A DNA stretch of 64,000 bases from NCBI RefSeq assembly GCF_003336205.1, contig NZ_QPIE01000001.1, positions 62,001 to 126,000 of the forward strand, read 5' to 3'. Below the pieces are notes generated by a model. It saw nothing but the letters and a program-made list of their open reading frames with translations, made no database searches and was not told the origin of the DNA. The stretch is from Chryseobacterium lacus. Lineage in GTDB: Bacteria > Bacteroidota > Bacteroidia > Flavobacteriales > Weeksellaceae. The translations under genes and the position numbers were made by a program. Of the stretch, positions 44,597 to 52,685 are shown one piece after another; position 1 is the first letter of the stretch; each line of letters opens with the position of its first letter.

Positions 44597-44625
44597 AGCC
44601 CCGATATTTCGGGGCTCAAGTTTTT
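44597..44625 (-). terminator. Hairpin after porP/sprF
   Basis: Perfect 8-bp stem AGCCCCGA/TCGGGGCT (44597-44616) with loop TATT. On the minus strand it is followed by the T-rich TTTATTG. It lies between the porP/sprF stop and the hemW start, and its low side begins 3 bases above the hemW ATG. Confidence 0.7.
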
Positions 44626-44639
44626 ATTAAACGGTTATT

Positions 44640-45587
44640 TTAATATCTGTACCCTCGTACATTAATAAAGTTATCAAAGTTGTATCCAAGGCCGATCATG
44701 AAGCTGCTTCCTCCAAATTCTGCAATATCAGACAAACCGATATTGTAAGTCGCACCGATCATGAATTTGTTCAGATTTACTTTCACTACCGGAGAAATCG
44801 CAAGACTTTGGGTATCAAATCTGTTTTGAACATATCTGAAACTGGCTCCTGCAGAAAATGAATTGAAATCCGTTTTCACCGTTCCCATTAAATTCCCGTC
44901 CAGCATGATGGAAGAGTTGGTATTCAGGTTCATTAAAACCGATGGCGTTACATATAATCCTTCGGTCAGGTACCAGTCGTATCCCAGATTCAGAAAAATC
45001 TTAATGGGTGATGGCTCACGGAAGTTCACCAGGTCTCTGTCATTGCTCAGGGCAATATCCGTAATGGAAGCACCTGCGAAGATATTTCTATAAGTCGCTG
45101 CAAGACCAAAGTTCGCATACATCATGAAGATACTGTTATCTCCCTGAAGCAGCGGATCGTTCTGTTGATCCACATTGAGTTTTGTATAATCGAAATTAAA
45201 ATTGGCTGCTGTAACGCTGGTACCAAAAGAGAACTGGTCTTTTCTTTCACCTTCATCACTGATGGGAATGAAATAAGAAGCACCCAGGGTAATTCCTCCG
45301 GCCGAGATAGGGCCATTCTGATCTCTATACACCGAAAAACCTGCACCTACCCTATCGAAAATATTCGCATGCATCCCTACACTTTGTACGTTGGGAGATT
45401 CGCTCAGGGAAGCAAATTGTTTCTGGTAATTAGCGTTGACATGTACATAATCTGTTTTACCATACTGCGCGGGATTAAAAAGAAAATCACCGTCGAAAAG
45501 GTATTGATGGTAATAAGGTAATGTTTCCTGTGCATGGTATGCAGTAGAAAATAAAGCCAAGCATACAACAGCATATAGTTTTCTCAT
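44640..45587 (-). CDS. PorP/SprF family T9SS outer-membrane protein
   Basis: A 315-residue beta-barrel with signal peptide MRKLYAVVCLALFSTAYHAQ. The PorP/SprF pattern is clear: TLPYYHQYLFDGDFLFNPAQ, GMHANIFDRVGAGFSVYRDQ, PISAGGITLGASYFIPI and SSFMIGLGYNFDNFINVRGY. These proteins anchor or help secrete T9SS products with type B sorting domains and gliding adhesins. No partner adhesin gene is adjacent. CAAATATA at 45611-45618 reads as a minus-strand -7 box (TATATTTG). Confidence 0.9.
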   Translation of the reverse strand: MRKLYAVVCLALFSTAYHAQETLPYYHQYLFDGDFLFNPAQYGKTDYVHVNANYQKQFASLSESPNVQSVGMHANIFDRVGAGFSVYRDQNGPISAGGITLGASYFIPISDEGERKDQFSFGTSVTAANFNFDYTKLNVDQQNDPLLQGDNSIFMMYANFGLAATYRNIFAGASITDIALSNDRDLVNFREPSPIKIFLNLGYDWYLTEGLYVTPSVLMNLNTNSSIMLDGNLMGTVKTDFNSFSAGASFRYVQNRFDTQSLAISPVVKVNLNKFMIGATYNIGLSDIAEFGGSSFMIGLGYNFDNFINVRGYRY

Positions 45588-45638
45588 AACAAATCTTAAT
45601 TTCAGATGAACAAATATAAAAAATTTATTGATATATTT

Positions 45639-46697
45639 TTAATTTTCTAAATAATTTCTCCATTTTTTAACAGTGTTAGCCATGTCTGCTGGCATCGGGC
45701 TTTCAAAGTACATTTCCTTTTTGGTAGCGGGATGCATGAAGCCCAGCGTATGGGCGTGAAGTGCCTGTCGGGGCATAGCCTCAAATATATTTTGAATAAA
45801 CTGTTTATATTTTGGAAGATTCTGCCCACGCGTCGGGATATGCCCATCGTATCTCTCATCATTGAGCAAAGTATGCCCGATATGCTTGAAGTGTGCTCTA
45901 ATCTGATGAGTACGGCCTGTTTCCAGCTTGCATTCTACCCAAGTCATGTAGCGAAAACGCTCTTTTACCTTAAAATGGGTGACTGCATGTTTCCCCGAGC
46001 TACCGTCTTCAAATACGGCCATCTGCATTCGGTTTTTGGGATGTCTTCCGATATTTCCGGTGATGGTTCCTTCTTCCTCCTCAATATTTCCCCAGACAAA
46101 AGCCCAGTAAAGCCGCTGAGTCTTACGGTCAAAAAATTGTTTTGCCAAATGGCTCAGTGCATATTCGTTCTTAGCCACCACCAATAATCCGGAGGTATCT
46201 TTGTCGATACGGTGTACCAAACCCACCCGATCGAGGTCGGAATTCAGCCCATTTTTTTCAAAATGAAAAGCCAGGGCGTTCACCAATGTTTTGTCCCAGT
46301 TTCCATGTCCCGGATGCACCACCATTCCTGCTTCTTTATCCACCACTATAAGGTCATCATCCTCATAAACAATCTGAAGCGGAATATCCTGTGGCACAAC
46401 TACATTCTGGCGCGGCGGATGGCTCAGCAGTACGGATATTATATCGCCGGGTTTTACTCGGTAGTTCTGCTTCACCGGTGTTCCGTTCACGACTACATTG
46501 CCTGCCCGGCAGGTTTGCGAAATTTTATTTCTTGATGAATTTTGGCGGAAAATATGGAGGTATTTATCAATCCGGAGCGGCTCCTGATTTCGGTCTACGG
46601 TCACCGTTAGGTGTTCAAACAACCCTGCATTTTCTCCGTCTCCGGACTCAATATCCGGTGCATCTTCTTCCAGGAAATCCTCGTTCTCTGACCTCAT
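45639..46697 (-). CDS. rluD: RluA-family 23S rRNA pseudouridine synthase
   Basis: A 352-residue enzyme. An S4 RNA-binding domain lies in residues about 32-100 (PLRIDKYLHIFRQNSSRNKI, NGTPVKQNYRVKPGD). The catalytic domain has the RluA motif GLVHRIDKDTSGLLVVAKN, with the nucleophilic Asp. GRTHQIRAHFKHIGHTLLND and GFMHPATKKEM complete the fold. RluD is the most likely subtype. It is 26 bases downstream of the PASTA gene on the same strand. Confidence 0.88.
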   Translation of the reverse strand: MRSENEDFLEEDAPDIESGDGENAGLFEHLTVTVDRNQEPLRIDKYLHIFRQNSSRNKISQTCRAGNVVVNGTPVKQNYRVKPGDIISVLLSHPPRQNVVVPQDIPLQIVYEDDDLIVVDKEAGMVVHPGHGNWDKTLVNALAFHFEKNGLNSDLDRVGLVHRIDKDTSGLLVVAKNEYALSHLAKQFFDRKTQRLYWAFVWGNIEEEEGTITGNIGRHPKNRMQMAVFEDGSSGKHAVTHFKVKERFRYMTWVECKLETGRTHQIRAHFKHIGHTLLNDERYDGHIPTRGQNLPKYKQFIQNIFEAMPRQALHAHTLGFMHPATKKEMYFESPMPADMANTVKKWRNYLEN

Positions 46698-46723
46698 CTT
46701 ACAGTACTATCCCATTTTTCCAA

Positions 46724-47782
46724 TTACTCTACCACTACTTTCCTGACTTTCGGTTTCTCCGGTATGGTTGCGGCAGGTTTTGTTGTGGAAACTTCTTGTT
46801 TCTTATTGGCTGTAGTTCCTGCCGGTGCGCTGCCTGTAGTTCCACTGCCTCCGGTTTTAGGCTGTGAAGGCGCGGTTGCAGGTGCTATCGGTTTCGGAGT
46901 TTCAGGGTTGGGTTTCGGCTCAAAAACAGGTTCGTCAAACGCAGGAATTTCTTCATAACGAACCGGCGGAAGCGTAGTATCAATTTTTATTCTATAAATT
47001 GAATTCAGGTAAGCAATGCGGCTGCCCATTTCGGAAGGTGCTTTTTTGCTGGCCCAAAGGTCAATCTGCATTCCCTGATCCCGCAGGGATCCTGCAACAG
47101 GGTCCTGATAATAGACAATATCAGAAGGATCACCCTTCCCGTCTTCATGCTCTACCAAACCGGTTTCAAAAAGATTATTGCTGATAATGGCTTTCGCTTC
47201 TGCTACAGAGAGGCCCACAAGATTCGGTACTCCGATGTTTCTTTTAGGTCCGGCTCCAATCACCAGATCGATGGTGGAGAATCTTTCCAGCTGCGTTCCC
47301 GGTTTCAGTACCGTACCGTTGAACAGCATTCGGATGACGGCATCGCGCTGAATACTGGGTTCAAAAATCGTATCTCCTACTTTAAGGCCTACCTGATCGA
47401 GTCTCAAAAATGCAAGACCTTTGTATTTGTCCAGAATATCCGGCACCGTCACTTTAGCCCAGGTTCTTGGGTTTACTTTCAGCATAATGGTGCGACCTCC
47501 TTTCACACGGGCACCCGGTTTAGGAAAAATATCCAATACCTGAAAAGGCTTGTATTTCGGATCAAATTTGAAGCTGTCCACTTCATATTCCAGCCCAACA
47601 TCATCCAGCACTTTGATGGCTTCATGTACCGATTTGTTCATCACATTCGGAACCGGAATTTCTTTGCCATGATTGGTATGAAGTTCTAACCAACGGAAAG
47701 TAAGCCAGACCACGCCGATAAATATGACTGCTGCCAAGATAATATTCAATAGTACTTTCCAGTGGAAGAGTGATTTCAGCAT
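46724..47782 (-). CDS. Membrane-anchored PASTA domain protein
   Basis: A 352-residue protein starting MLKSLFHWKVLLNIILAAVI; residues about 9-31 are a membrane helix. Three PASTA domains follow: PVPNVMNKSVHEAIKVLDDV, VTVPDILDKYKGLAFLRLDQ and IGVPNLVGLSVAEAKAIISN. There is no kinase domain. The C-terminal ~80 residues are Pro/Thr/Lys-rich (PKPNPETPKPIAPATAPSQP) and likely span the cell wall. It is divergent from ddl and coaD, and PASTA domains bind peptidoglycan or its precursors. The frame extends nine codons upstream, but the ATG at 47782 fits better. Confidence 0.88.
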   Translation of the reverse strand: MLKSLFHWKVLLNIILAAVIFIGVVWLTFRWLELHTNHGKEIPVPNVMNKSVHEAIKVLDDVGLEYEVDSFKFDPKYKPFQVLDIFPKPGARVKGGRTIMLKVNPRTWAKVTVPDILDKYKGLAFLRLDQVGLKVGDTIFEPSIQRDAVIRMLFNGTVLKPGTQLERFSTIDLVIGAGPKRNIGVPNLVGLSVAEAKAIISNNLFETGLVEHEDGKGDPSDIVYYQDPVAGSLRDQGMQIDLWASKKAPSEMGSRIAYLNSIYRIKIDTTLPPVRYEEIPAFDEPVFEPKPNPETPKPIAPATAPSQPKTGGSGTTGSAPAGTTANKKQEVSTTKPAATIPEKPKVRKVVVE

Positions 47783-47913
47783 GGTTTTAATAACTTTAAA
47801 CGTAGGCAAATATAAATAATAATTTTAAAAATAGGAGGCCGTCATTTCGACTATCCTGACAGATGAACATCCTCATTTCAATACACTGATGCACAAACAT
47901 TCAGCAAAATCAT

Positions 47914-47921
47914 TAAATTTG
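47914..47921 (+). promoter_or_regulatory. -7 promoter element of ddl (TAAATTTG)
   Basis: TAAATTTG matches TAnnTTTG and ends 22 bases before the ddl ATG. Confidence 0.5.
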
Positions 47922-47943
47922 TCGCTACTGATTTGTAATACTT

Positions 47944-48933
47944 ATGAAAAAAACCAATGTAGCCGTCGTAATGGGAGGCTATTCCGGAGAATATGAAGTC
48001 TCTTTAAAAAGTGGCCAGCTTATTTTTGATTCACTCGACCGGTCAAAATATAATGTGTATAAAATCGTGATTTTACAGGAAGGTTGGTTTTTTCTGGACG
48101 ATCACGGACAAAAAGTTCCCATCAATAAAGAAGACTTTTCGGTTCCCCTCAGCAGTGGTTACACGGTTCGTTTCGATGTTTGTTTTAATATTATCCACGG
48201 AAAGCCGGGTGAAAATGGAGAACTGCAAGCATATTGGGATTTAGTCGGCCAGAAATATACAGGCTGCGGATTTTACCAAAGCGCCCTCACTTTTAATAAA
48301 AAAGACACTTTAGCAGTATTGTCCAAATATGGAATTCTTTCTGCGAAAAGCATCTATCTGCGAAAAGATATGCCCGTAGATATTAAAGAAATTGTGCGAG
48401 AAATTGGTTTGCCCTGCTTTGTAAAGCCAAATCAAAGTGGATCATCTCTGGGAATTTCCAAAGTGAAAACTGCCGGCGAGTTCGAAAAAGCTTTTGCCTT
48501 AGCTTTTGCAGAGGATGAAGAAATTCTGATCGAAAGTTTTCTGGATGGAATGGAAGTTTCGGTGGGAGTATTAGATCTTAATGGAAAAACTACCGTTCTG
48601 GGTATTACAGAAATTGTTCCGACAAAAGAATTTTTCGATTATGAAGCCAAATACGAGGGTGCTTCAGAAGAAATTACCCCGGCGAGAATTGATGAAGAAA
48701 CAAAAAAACGGGTGGAAGACACAGCAAAGCACGCTTACGAATCCCTGGGAATGAGCGGGTTTTCCCGAAGTGAATTTATCATCATGAACGGAATTCCCTA
48801 TATGCTGGAAATGAATACCAATCCCGGATTTTCGCCGGCTTCTATCCTGCCGCAACAGGCCCGGCATTTCGGAATTTCCATAGAAGACCTTTGCGGGCAG
48901 GAAGTAGAAAAAGCTTTACAACAACATAAATAA
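47944..48933 (+). CDS. ddl: D-alanine-D-alanine ligase
   Basis: A 329-residue ATP-grasp enzyme. VAVVMGGYSGEYEVSLKSGQ opens it, HGKPGENGELQAYWDLVGQK binds D-Ala, LPCFVKPNQSGSSLGISKV is the ATP-grasp lid, and YMLEMNTNPGFSPASILPQQ binds metal. It joins two D-alanines for peptidoglycan. coaD follows after 8 bases, forming an operon. Confidence 0.95.
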   Translation: MKKTNVAVVMGGYSGEYEVSLKSGQLIFDSLDRSKYNVYKIVILQEGWFFLDDHGQKVPINKEDFSVPLSSGYTVRFDVCFNIIHGKPGENGELQAYWDLVGQKYTGCGFYQSALTFNKKDTLAVLSKYGILSAKSIYLRKDMPVDIKEIVREIGLPCFVKPNQSGSSLGISKVKTAGEFEKAFALAFAEDEEILIESFLDGMEVSVGVLDLNGKTTVLGITEIVPTKEFFDYEAKYEGASEEITPARIDEETKKRVEDTAKHAYESLGMSGFSRSEFIIMNGIPYMLEMNTNPGFSPASILPQQARHFGISIEDLCGQEVEKALQQHK

Positions 48934-48941
48934 GCAGATAG

Positions 48942-49403
48942 ATGAGAATTGCTGTATTTCCGGGATCTTTTGACCCCATTACTTTAGGACATTATGACAT
49001 TGTGGAACGGGCAGCGCCTCTGTTTGATAAAATTATTATCGCCATAGGCCAGAATTCGCAGAAAAAATATATGTTCTCGCTGGAGCAACGAAAAGAATTT
49101 ATCCAGAAAACGTTCAAAGATTTCCCGAACGTGGAAGTGGACAGTTTTGAAGGCCTCACCATTGATTACTGCCAAAGCAAGAAGGTGAATTTTATCCTTC
49201 GCGGACTTCGGAATCCTGCCGATTTCGAGTTTGAAAAAGCCATTGCACAAACCAACCGAACGCTGACTCACGACAATAAAATTGAAACAATATTCCTGCT
49301 AACTTCCGCCGGGAAATCCTTTATCAGCAGCAGTATCGTAAGAGAAATCATCAGTTTCAAAGGCCATTATGAACTTCTGGTTCCGGATTCTGTTCGGGTA
49401 TAA
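48942..49403 (+). CDS. coaD: Phosphopantetheine adenylyltransferase
   Basis: A 153-residue enzyme that joins 4'-phosphopantetheine to ATP in coenzyme A synthesis. FPGSFDPITLGHYDIVERAA contains the TxGH-type nucleotidyl motif (TLGH). Later blocks are FILRGLRNPADFEFEKAIAQ and FISSSIVREIISFKGHYELL (ISSSxVR). Length matches CoaD exactly. It is 8 bases after ddl, a common flavobacterial pair. Confidence 0.95.
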   Translation: MRIAVFPGSFDPITLGHYDIVERAAPLFDKIIIAIGQNSQKKYMFSLEQRKEFIQKTFKDFPNVEVDSFEGLTIDYCQSKKVNFILRGLRNPADFEFEKAIAQTNRTLTHDNKIETIFLLTSAGKSFISSSIVREIISFKGHYELLVPDSVRV

Positions 49404-49427
49404 CAGATTATTTTAAAAATAAAACCC

Positions 49428-50066
49428 TTGGAATTAGAACAAAATTTCAGCATTCTCATCGAGACGCTCGGCACCATTGCTTTTGCCATGTCGGGAACTT
49501 TTGCTGCCATGCAAAAACGGTTTGATCCTTTCGGGGTTCTTATTATATCATTTGTTACGGCAGTTGGCGGAGGTACCATCCGGGATTTACTGCTGAATGT
49601 TCCGGTGTTCTGGATGCATGATATTTTCATCTGTGCGGTGATATTCATTGCCACCGTTCTTGGGATTATTATCAAATATTTCGAGAAAAACTTCCAGGTC
49701 ACCCTGTTTCTCTTTGACAGTATTGGTTTGGGACTCTTCACCATTATTGGTATTCAAAAAGGTCTGAATGCAGACCTGCATCCCGTCATCTGTATTACAC
49801 TCGGCACTATTACCGGCTGTTTTGGTGGAATATTGCGGGATATATTACTGAACAGAATACCGCTGATTTTCAGAAAAGAAATTTATGCTACTGCCTGCAT
49901 TCTGGGTGGAACCGTTTATCTTTTGATGATTCAATACAGTGGCATTTCCAGCATTGTAAAACAGATGATTACCATCCTGCTCATCGTTACCATCAGAACG
50001 CTTGCCGTGAAATTTCACTGGCAAATGCCTAAGTTTTATAACGATATTCACGACGGCAGAACCTAA
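49428..50066 (+). CDS. TRIC/UPF0126 family membrane protein
   Basis: A 212-residue protein with two tandem three-helix repeats. Repeat 1 has GTIAFAMSGTFAAMQKRFDP and FVTAVGGGTIRDLLL; repeat 2 has LGTITGCFGGILRDILLNRI. The GGG-x-x-R-D elements mark trimeric intracellular cation channel relatives. It is predicted to be in the inner membrane and to pass monovalent cations, though prokaryotic function is little known. The start is TTG at 49428, as no good ATG lies nearby; the fold begins about there. It follows coaD by 24 bases and may belong to that operon. Confidence 0.82.
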   Translation: MELEQNFSILIETLGTIAFAMSGTFAAMQKRFDPFGVLIISFVTAVGGGTIRDLLLNVPVFWMHDIFICAVIFIATVLGIIIKYFEKNFQVTLFLFDSIGLGLFTIIGIQKGLNADLHPVICITLGTITGCFGGILRDILLNRIPLIFRKEIYATACILGGTVYLLMIQYSGISSIVKQMITILLIVTIRTLAVKFHWQMPKFYNDIHDGRT

Positions 50067-50079
50067 TACACATTGAAAA

Positions 50080-50107
50080 CCCCGGAAACCTGTTACAATT
50101 TCCGGGG
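50080..50107. terminator. Hairpin after TRIC gene
   Basis: Perfect 9-bp stem CCCCGGAAA/TTTCCGGGG with a 10-base loop, but no T-run. It probably stabilises or ends the mRNA. Confidence 0.55.
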
Positions 50108-50335
50108 CCCTCAATTAATAAACTATTAAAAAATAAACTAGGAACTCGTCTGCTGCGTTCATCTCATGCAGACACTTCTATAACGCAAATATTGTGCAAA
50201 AATTACTTCCGATATGGTTAAATTATGTTAAATCGGAATATTTCAATTTACTGACAGTCAACAAATTGTTTACAGTGATTACTGAACCGCTGTTTTCCTG
50301 AAAAATCTGTATCTTTCGGCTTCAATAATTTTCAC

Positions 50336-51964
50336 ATGGATTTAGCATTTAATACCCGCGAGGACAAGAATAAACTCAGGCTTTCAGACATCAACAGCCT
50401 TTATAATGAAATAAAAAAAGGCGGTGGCGAAAAAGGATTACAGAAACTTCGTGATCAGGGGAAAATGACGGCCCGCGAGCGTATTGAATATCTGCTGGAC
50501 AAAAACCGCGATTCGATAGAAATCGGAGCTTTTGCCGGATATGGAATGTATGAAGAACACGGCGGGTGCCCAAGCGGTGGCGTAGTAGTGGTGATGGGGT
50601 ATGTTTCAGGAAAACAGTGTATCGTAGTCGCCAATGATGCTTCTGTAAAAGCAGGTGCATGGTTTCCGATCACGGGAAAGAAAAATCTGCGTGCCCAGGA
50701 AATAGCCATGGAAAACAGGCTTCCTATTATTTATTTGGTAGATTCAGCAGGCGTATATCTTCCCATGCAGGATGAAATATTTCCGGACAAGGAGCATTTT
50801 GGCAGAATTTTCAGAAATAACGCCCGCATGAGTTCGATGGGAATTATTCAGATTTCTGCGGTGATGGGAAGTTGTGTAGCAGGCGGTGCCTATCTCCCGA
50901 TTATGAGTGATGAAGCCATGATTGTGGACGGAACAGGATCTATATTCCTGGCAGGAAGTTATCTCGTAAAAGCAGCCATCGGTGAAAATATTGACAATGA
51001 AACTTTGGGCGGTGCCACCACCCATTGCGAGATTTCAGGAGTTACGGATTACAAAGCGAAGGATGATAAGGACGCACTCGACCGTATCAAGAATATCATG
51101 AAAATGACGGGCAGTTTTGAGGAAGCAGGCTTCAACCGGACTGAAAGTTTCCCTCCTCGGGAAAACCCAGCCGATATTTTCGGACACATGCCTGTTTCCA
51201 GAGCGGAACAGTATGACACTTTTGATATCATCAAATGCCTTACAGACCATTCGGAATATGAAGAATATAAGCCGGATTACGGCAAAACCATCATCTGCGC
51301 TACAGCGAGAATTGACGGTTGGGCGGTAGGAATTATTGCCAACCAGAGAAAAATGGTAAAAAACGGCAAAGGCGAAATGCAGTTCGGAGGAGTGATCTAT
51401 TCGGATTCTGCGGATAAAGCCACCCGTTTTATCGCCAATTGCAATCAGCGGAAAATTCCCTTGGTGTTCCTTCAGGACGTTACCGGATTCATGGTAGGTT
51501 CCAAATCGGAGCACGGCGGAATCATCAAAGACGGTGCAAAAATGGTAAATGCCGTAGCCAACTCTGTCGTTCCAAAATTCACGGTTATCACTGGAAATTC
51601 TTATGGAGCAGGAAATTACGCAATGTGCGGAAAAGCCTATGACCCACGATTAATCGTCGCCTGGCCCTGGGCTGACCTTGCTGTGATGGGCGGTGCTCAG
51701 GCGGCCAAAGTATTGGCACAAATCCAGGAATCCACTCTGAAAAAACAGGGCAAAGAAATTACCGAAGAGGAACATCAGGAAATTCTGGATACCATTTCAA
51801 AAAGATACCAAAACCAAACCGATGCTACCTACGCTGCAGCCCGGCTGTGGACAGATGCTATCATCAATCCCGAAGACACCAGAAAGTGGATTTCCATGGG
51901 AATTGAAGCCGCCAACCACGCTCCTATCCGCGAACCTTTCAATATGGGGGTAATTCAGGTGTAA
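50336..51964 (+). CDS. Acyl-CoA carboxylase carboxyltransferase (beta) subunit
   Basis: A 542-residue carboxyltransferase of the propionyl-/methylcrotonyl-CoA carboxylase type. The N-half has GKMTARERIEYLLDKNRDSI and SGGVVVVMGYVSGKQCIVVA with an AYLPIMSDEAMIVDGTGSIF block. The C-half has FLQDVTGFMVGSKSEHGGII, ITGNSYGAGNYAMCGKAYDP and AAKVLAQIQE. It transfers CO2 from carboxybiotin to acyl-CoA. No biotin-carboxylase subunit is adjacent, so the substrate (propionyl-, methylcrotonyl- or geranyl-CoA) is open. TATCTTTC about 30 bases upstream is one base off the -7 consensus. Its stop overlaps the convergent gene remnant by 10 bases. Confidence 0.88.
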   Translation: MDLAFNTREDKNKLRLSDINSLYNEIKKGGGEKGLQKLRDQGKMTARERIEYLLDKNRDSIEIGAFAGYGMYEEHGGCPSGGVVVVMGYVSGKQCIVVANDASVKAGAWFPITGKKNLRAQEIAMENRLPIIYLVDSAGVYLPMQDEIFPDKEHFGRIFRNNARMSSMGIIQISAVMGSCVAGGAYLPIMSDEAMIVDGTGSIFLAGSYLVKAAIGENIDNETLGGATTHCEISGVTDYKAKDDKDALDRIKNIMKMTGSFEEAGFNRTESFPPRENPADIFGHMPVSRAEQYDTFDIIKCLTDHSEYEEYKPDYGKTIICATARIDGWAVGIIANQRKMVKNGKGEMQFGGVIYSDSADKATRFIANCNQRKIPLVFLQDVTGFMVGSKSEHGGIIKDGAKMVNAVANSVVPKFTVITGNSYGAGNYAMCGKAYDPRLIVAWPWADLAVMGGAQAAKVLAQIQESTLKKQGKEITEEEHQEILDTISKRYQNQTDATYAAARLWTDAIINPEDTRKWISMGIEAANHAPIREPFNMGVIQV

Positions 51965-52150
51965 CGGAGCTGCTGCCAAATTTCAAATTCTCTGGACAAA
52001 ACAGGTGGGTGATTGATATTGGTCCAATGACCATAGAGCTCTGCTGCACAGTTTGCCCTGGTGATCTGTTGACCAAAGGATATTTTTCTGGTCAATTCCA
52101 ATATAGTTTGATGATAATGGGCTGCGATTACAAGGCTTGTTTTATTAAGC
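51955..52150 (-). pseudogene. C-terminal remnant of an unknown gene at the left island edge
   Basis: On the minus strand an open frame reads LNKTSLVIAAHYHQTILELT, then RKISFGQQITRANCAAELYG, and ends EIWQQLRYT with a stop. It reads like real protein in codon use and composition, but I know no family. Its 5' side is cut at about 52150, where recombinase homology begins. It may be the C-terminal part of the gene whose possible N-terminal part lies at 61930-62183. Confidence 0.5.
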
Positions 52151-52448
52151 TGAGCAAATCCACGATTACCTTTTTTACCTTCAGAAAAAATCAAAATCAC
52201 CCTCGCAATCGTACTTTAAACACACGGTTTACGGACTTCGGTTTCTGTTGAAATCGGAAGGATTGAGCTACGGTTTTCTAAGTCTTCCGGAAATTAAAAA
52301 AGAGAAAAAACTGCCCGTAGTGCTCAGTAAACAGGAGGTTTGGCAAATGTTGTCCGGCTGTAAACTTTTAAAACATAAAATCTTAATCGGGTTACTTTAC
52401 GGCTGTGGATTGCGCTGTTTGGAAGTCAGAAATCTTCGTCTCTGTGAT
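52151..52448 (+). pseudogene. Tyrosine recombinase fragment, copy 1
   Basis: Bases 52151-52448 match the middle of the intact recombinase at 61067-62014 (about residue 48 onward), including the SYFKHTVYGFRFLLKSEGLS-like block and SLPEIKKEKKLPVVLSKQEV up to NLRLCDL. The 5' part is lost at the island edge and the 3' part is replaced at the codons after CDL by the tail that begins FSYKDYR. The catalytic His, Arg and Tyr are gone, so the copy is dead. A frame stays open for the last ~80 codons. Confidence 0.8.
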
Positions 52449-52509
52449 TTGTTCAGTTACAAAGATTACCGCCACGATAAAACCAAGAAAAACCACCAAT
52501 ATTAGTCAC

Positions 52510-52536
52510 AAAAAAAGAGACCTTTCTGAAAGTCTC
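52510..52536 (-). terminator. Minus-strand terminator in the cassette tail (copy 1)
   Basis: Stem GAGAC-TTT/AAA-GTCTC with one bulged C, followed on the minus strand by seven T. The same element in copy 2 (54971-54997) has a slightly changed stem. It probably stops transcription coming from the minus-strand cargo gene. Confidence 0.7.
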
Positions 52537-52620
52537 CTGTAAATCTTTAAAATCCTTCGTCGATAAACCCATAATGCTGAAAAAGCTCCCGAAGCGAGTC
52601 TGCCCTGAGCTAGCCGAAGG

Positions 52621-52679
52621 GTTCAACAGGGTTTTCATTGTTCGTGCTTCGTACGCAACGAAAACTTAGCTATTAGGCG
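52621..52679 (-). other. attC-like hairpin 1 (downstream of cargo 1)
   Basis: In gene orientation: GCCTAA next to the cargo end, TAGCTAAG, then a hairpin and CCCTG followed by GTTGAAC (R'-like GTTRRRY). On the plus strand the hairpin is 52631-52665: GTTTTC/GAAAAC outer stem, an A.C mismatch, TTG/CAA, a 2-base TT bulge, CGTGC/GTACG inner stem with one G.T pair, loop TTC. Total length about 59 bases, within the range of attC sites. Confidence 0.6.
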
Positions 52680-52685
52680 ATGTTT

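Noticed and set aside
46391-46867. 158-codon plus-strand frame across rluD and the PASTA gene
   Set aside because: It runs opposite two confident genes and shows no protein family pattern.
52603-52621. CCTGAGCTAGCCGAAG-type element in the cassette tails as a specific att site
   Set aside because: Similar short sequences occur widely in unrelated bacterial genomes; it is present in tails 1 and 2 only and is absent in 3 and 4.
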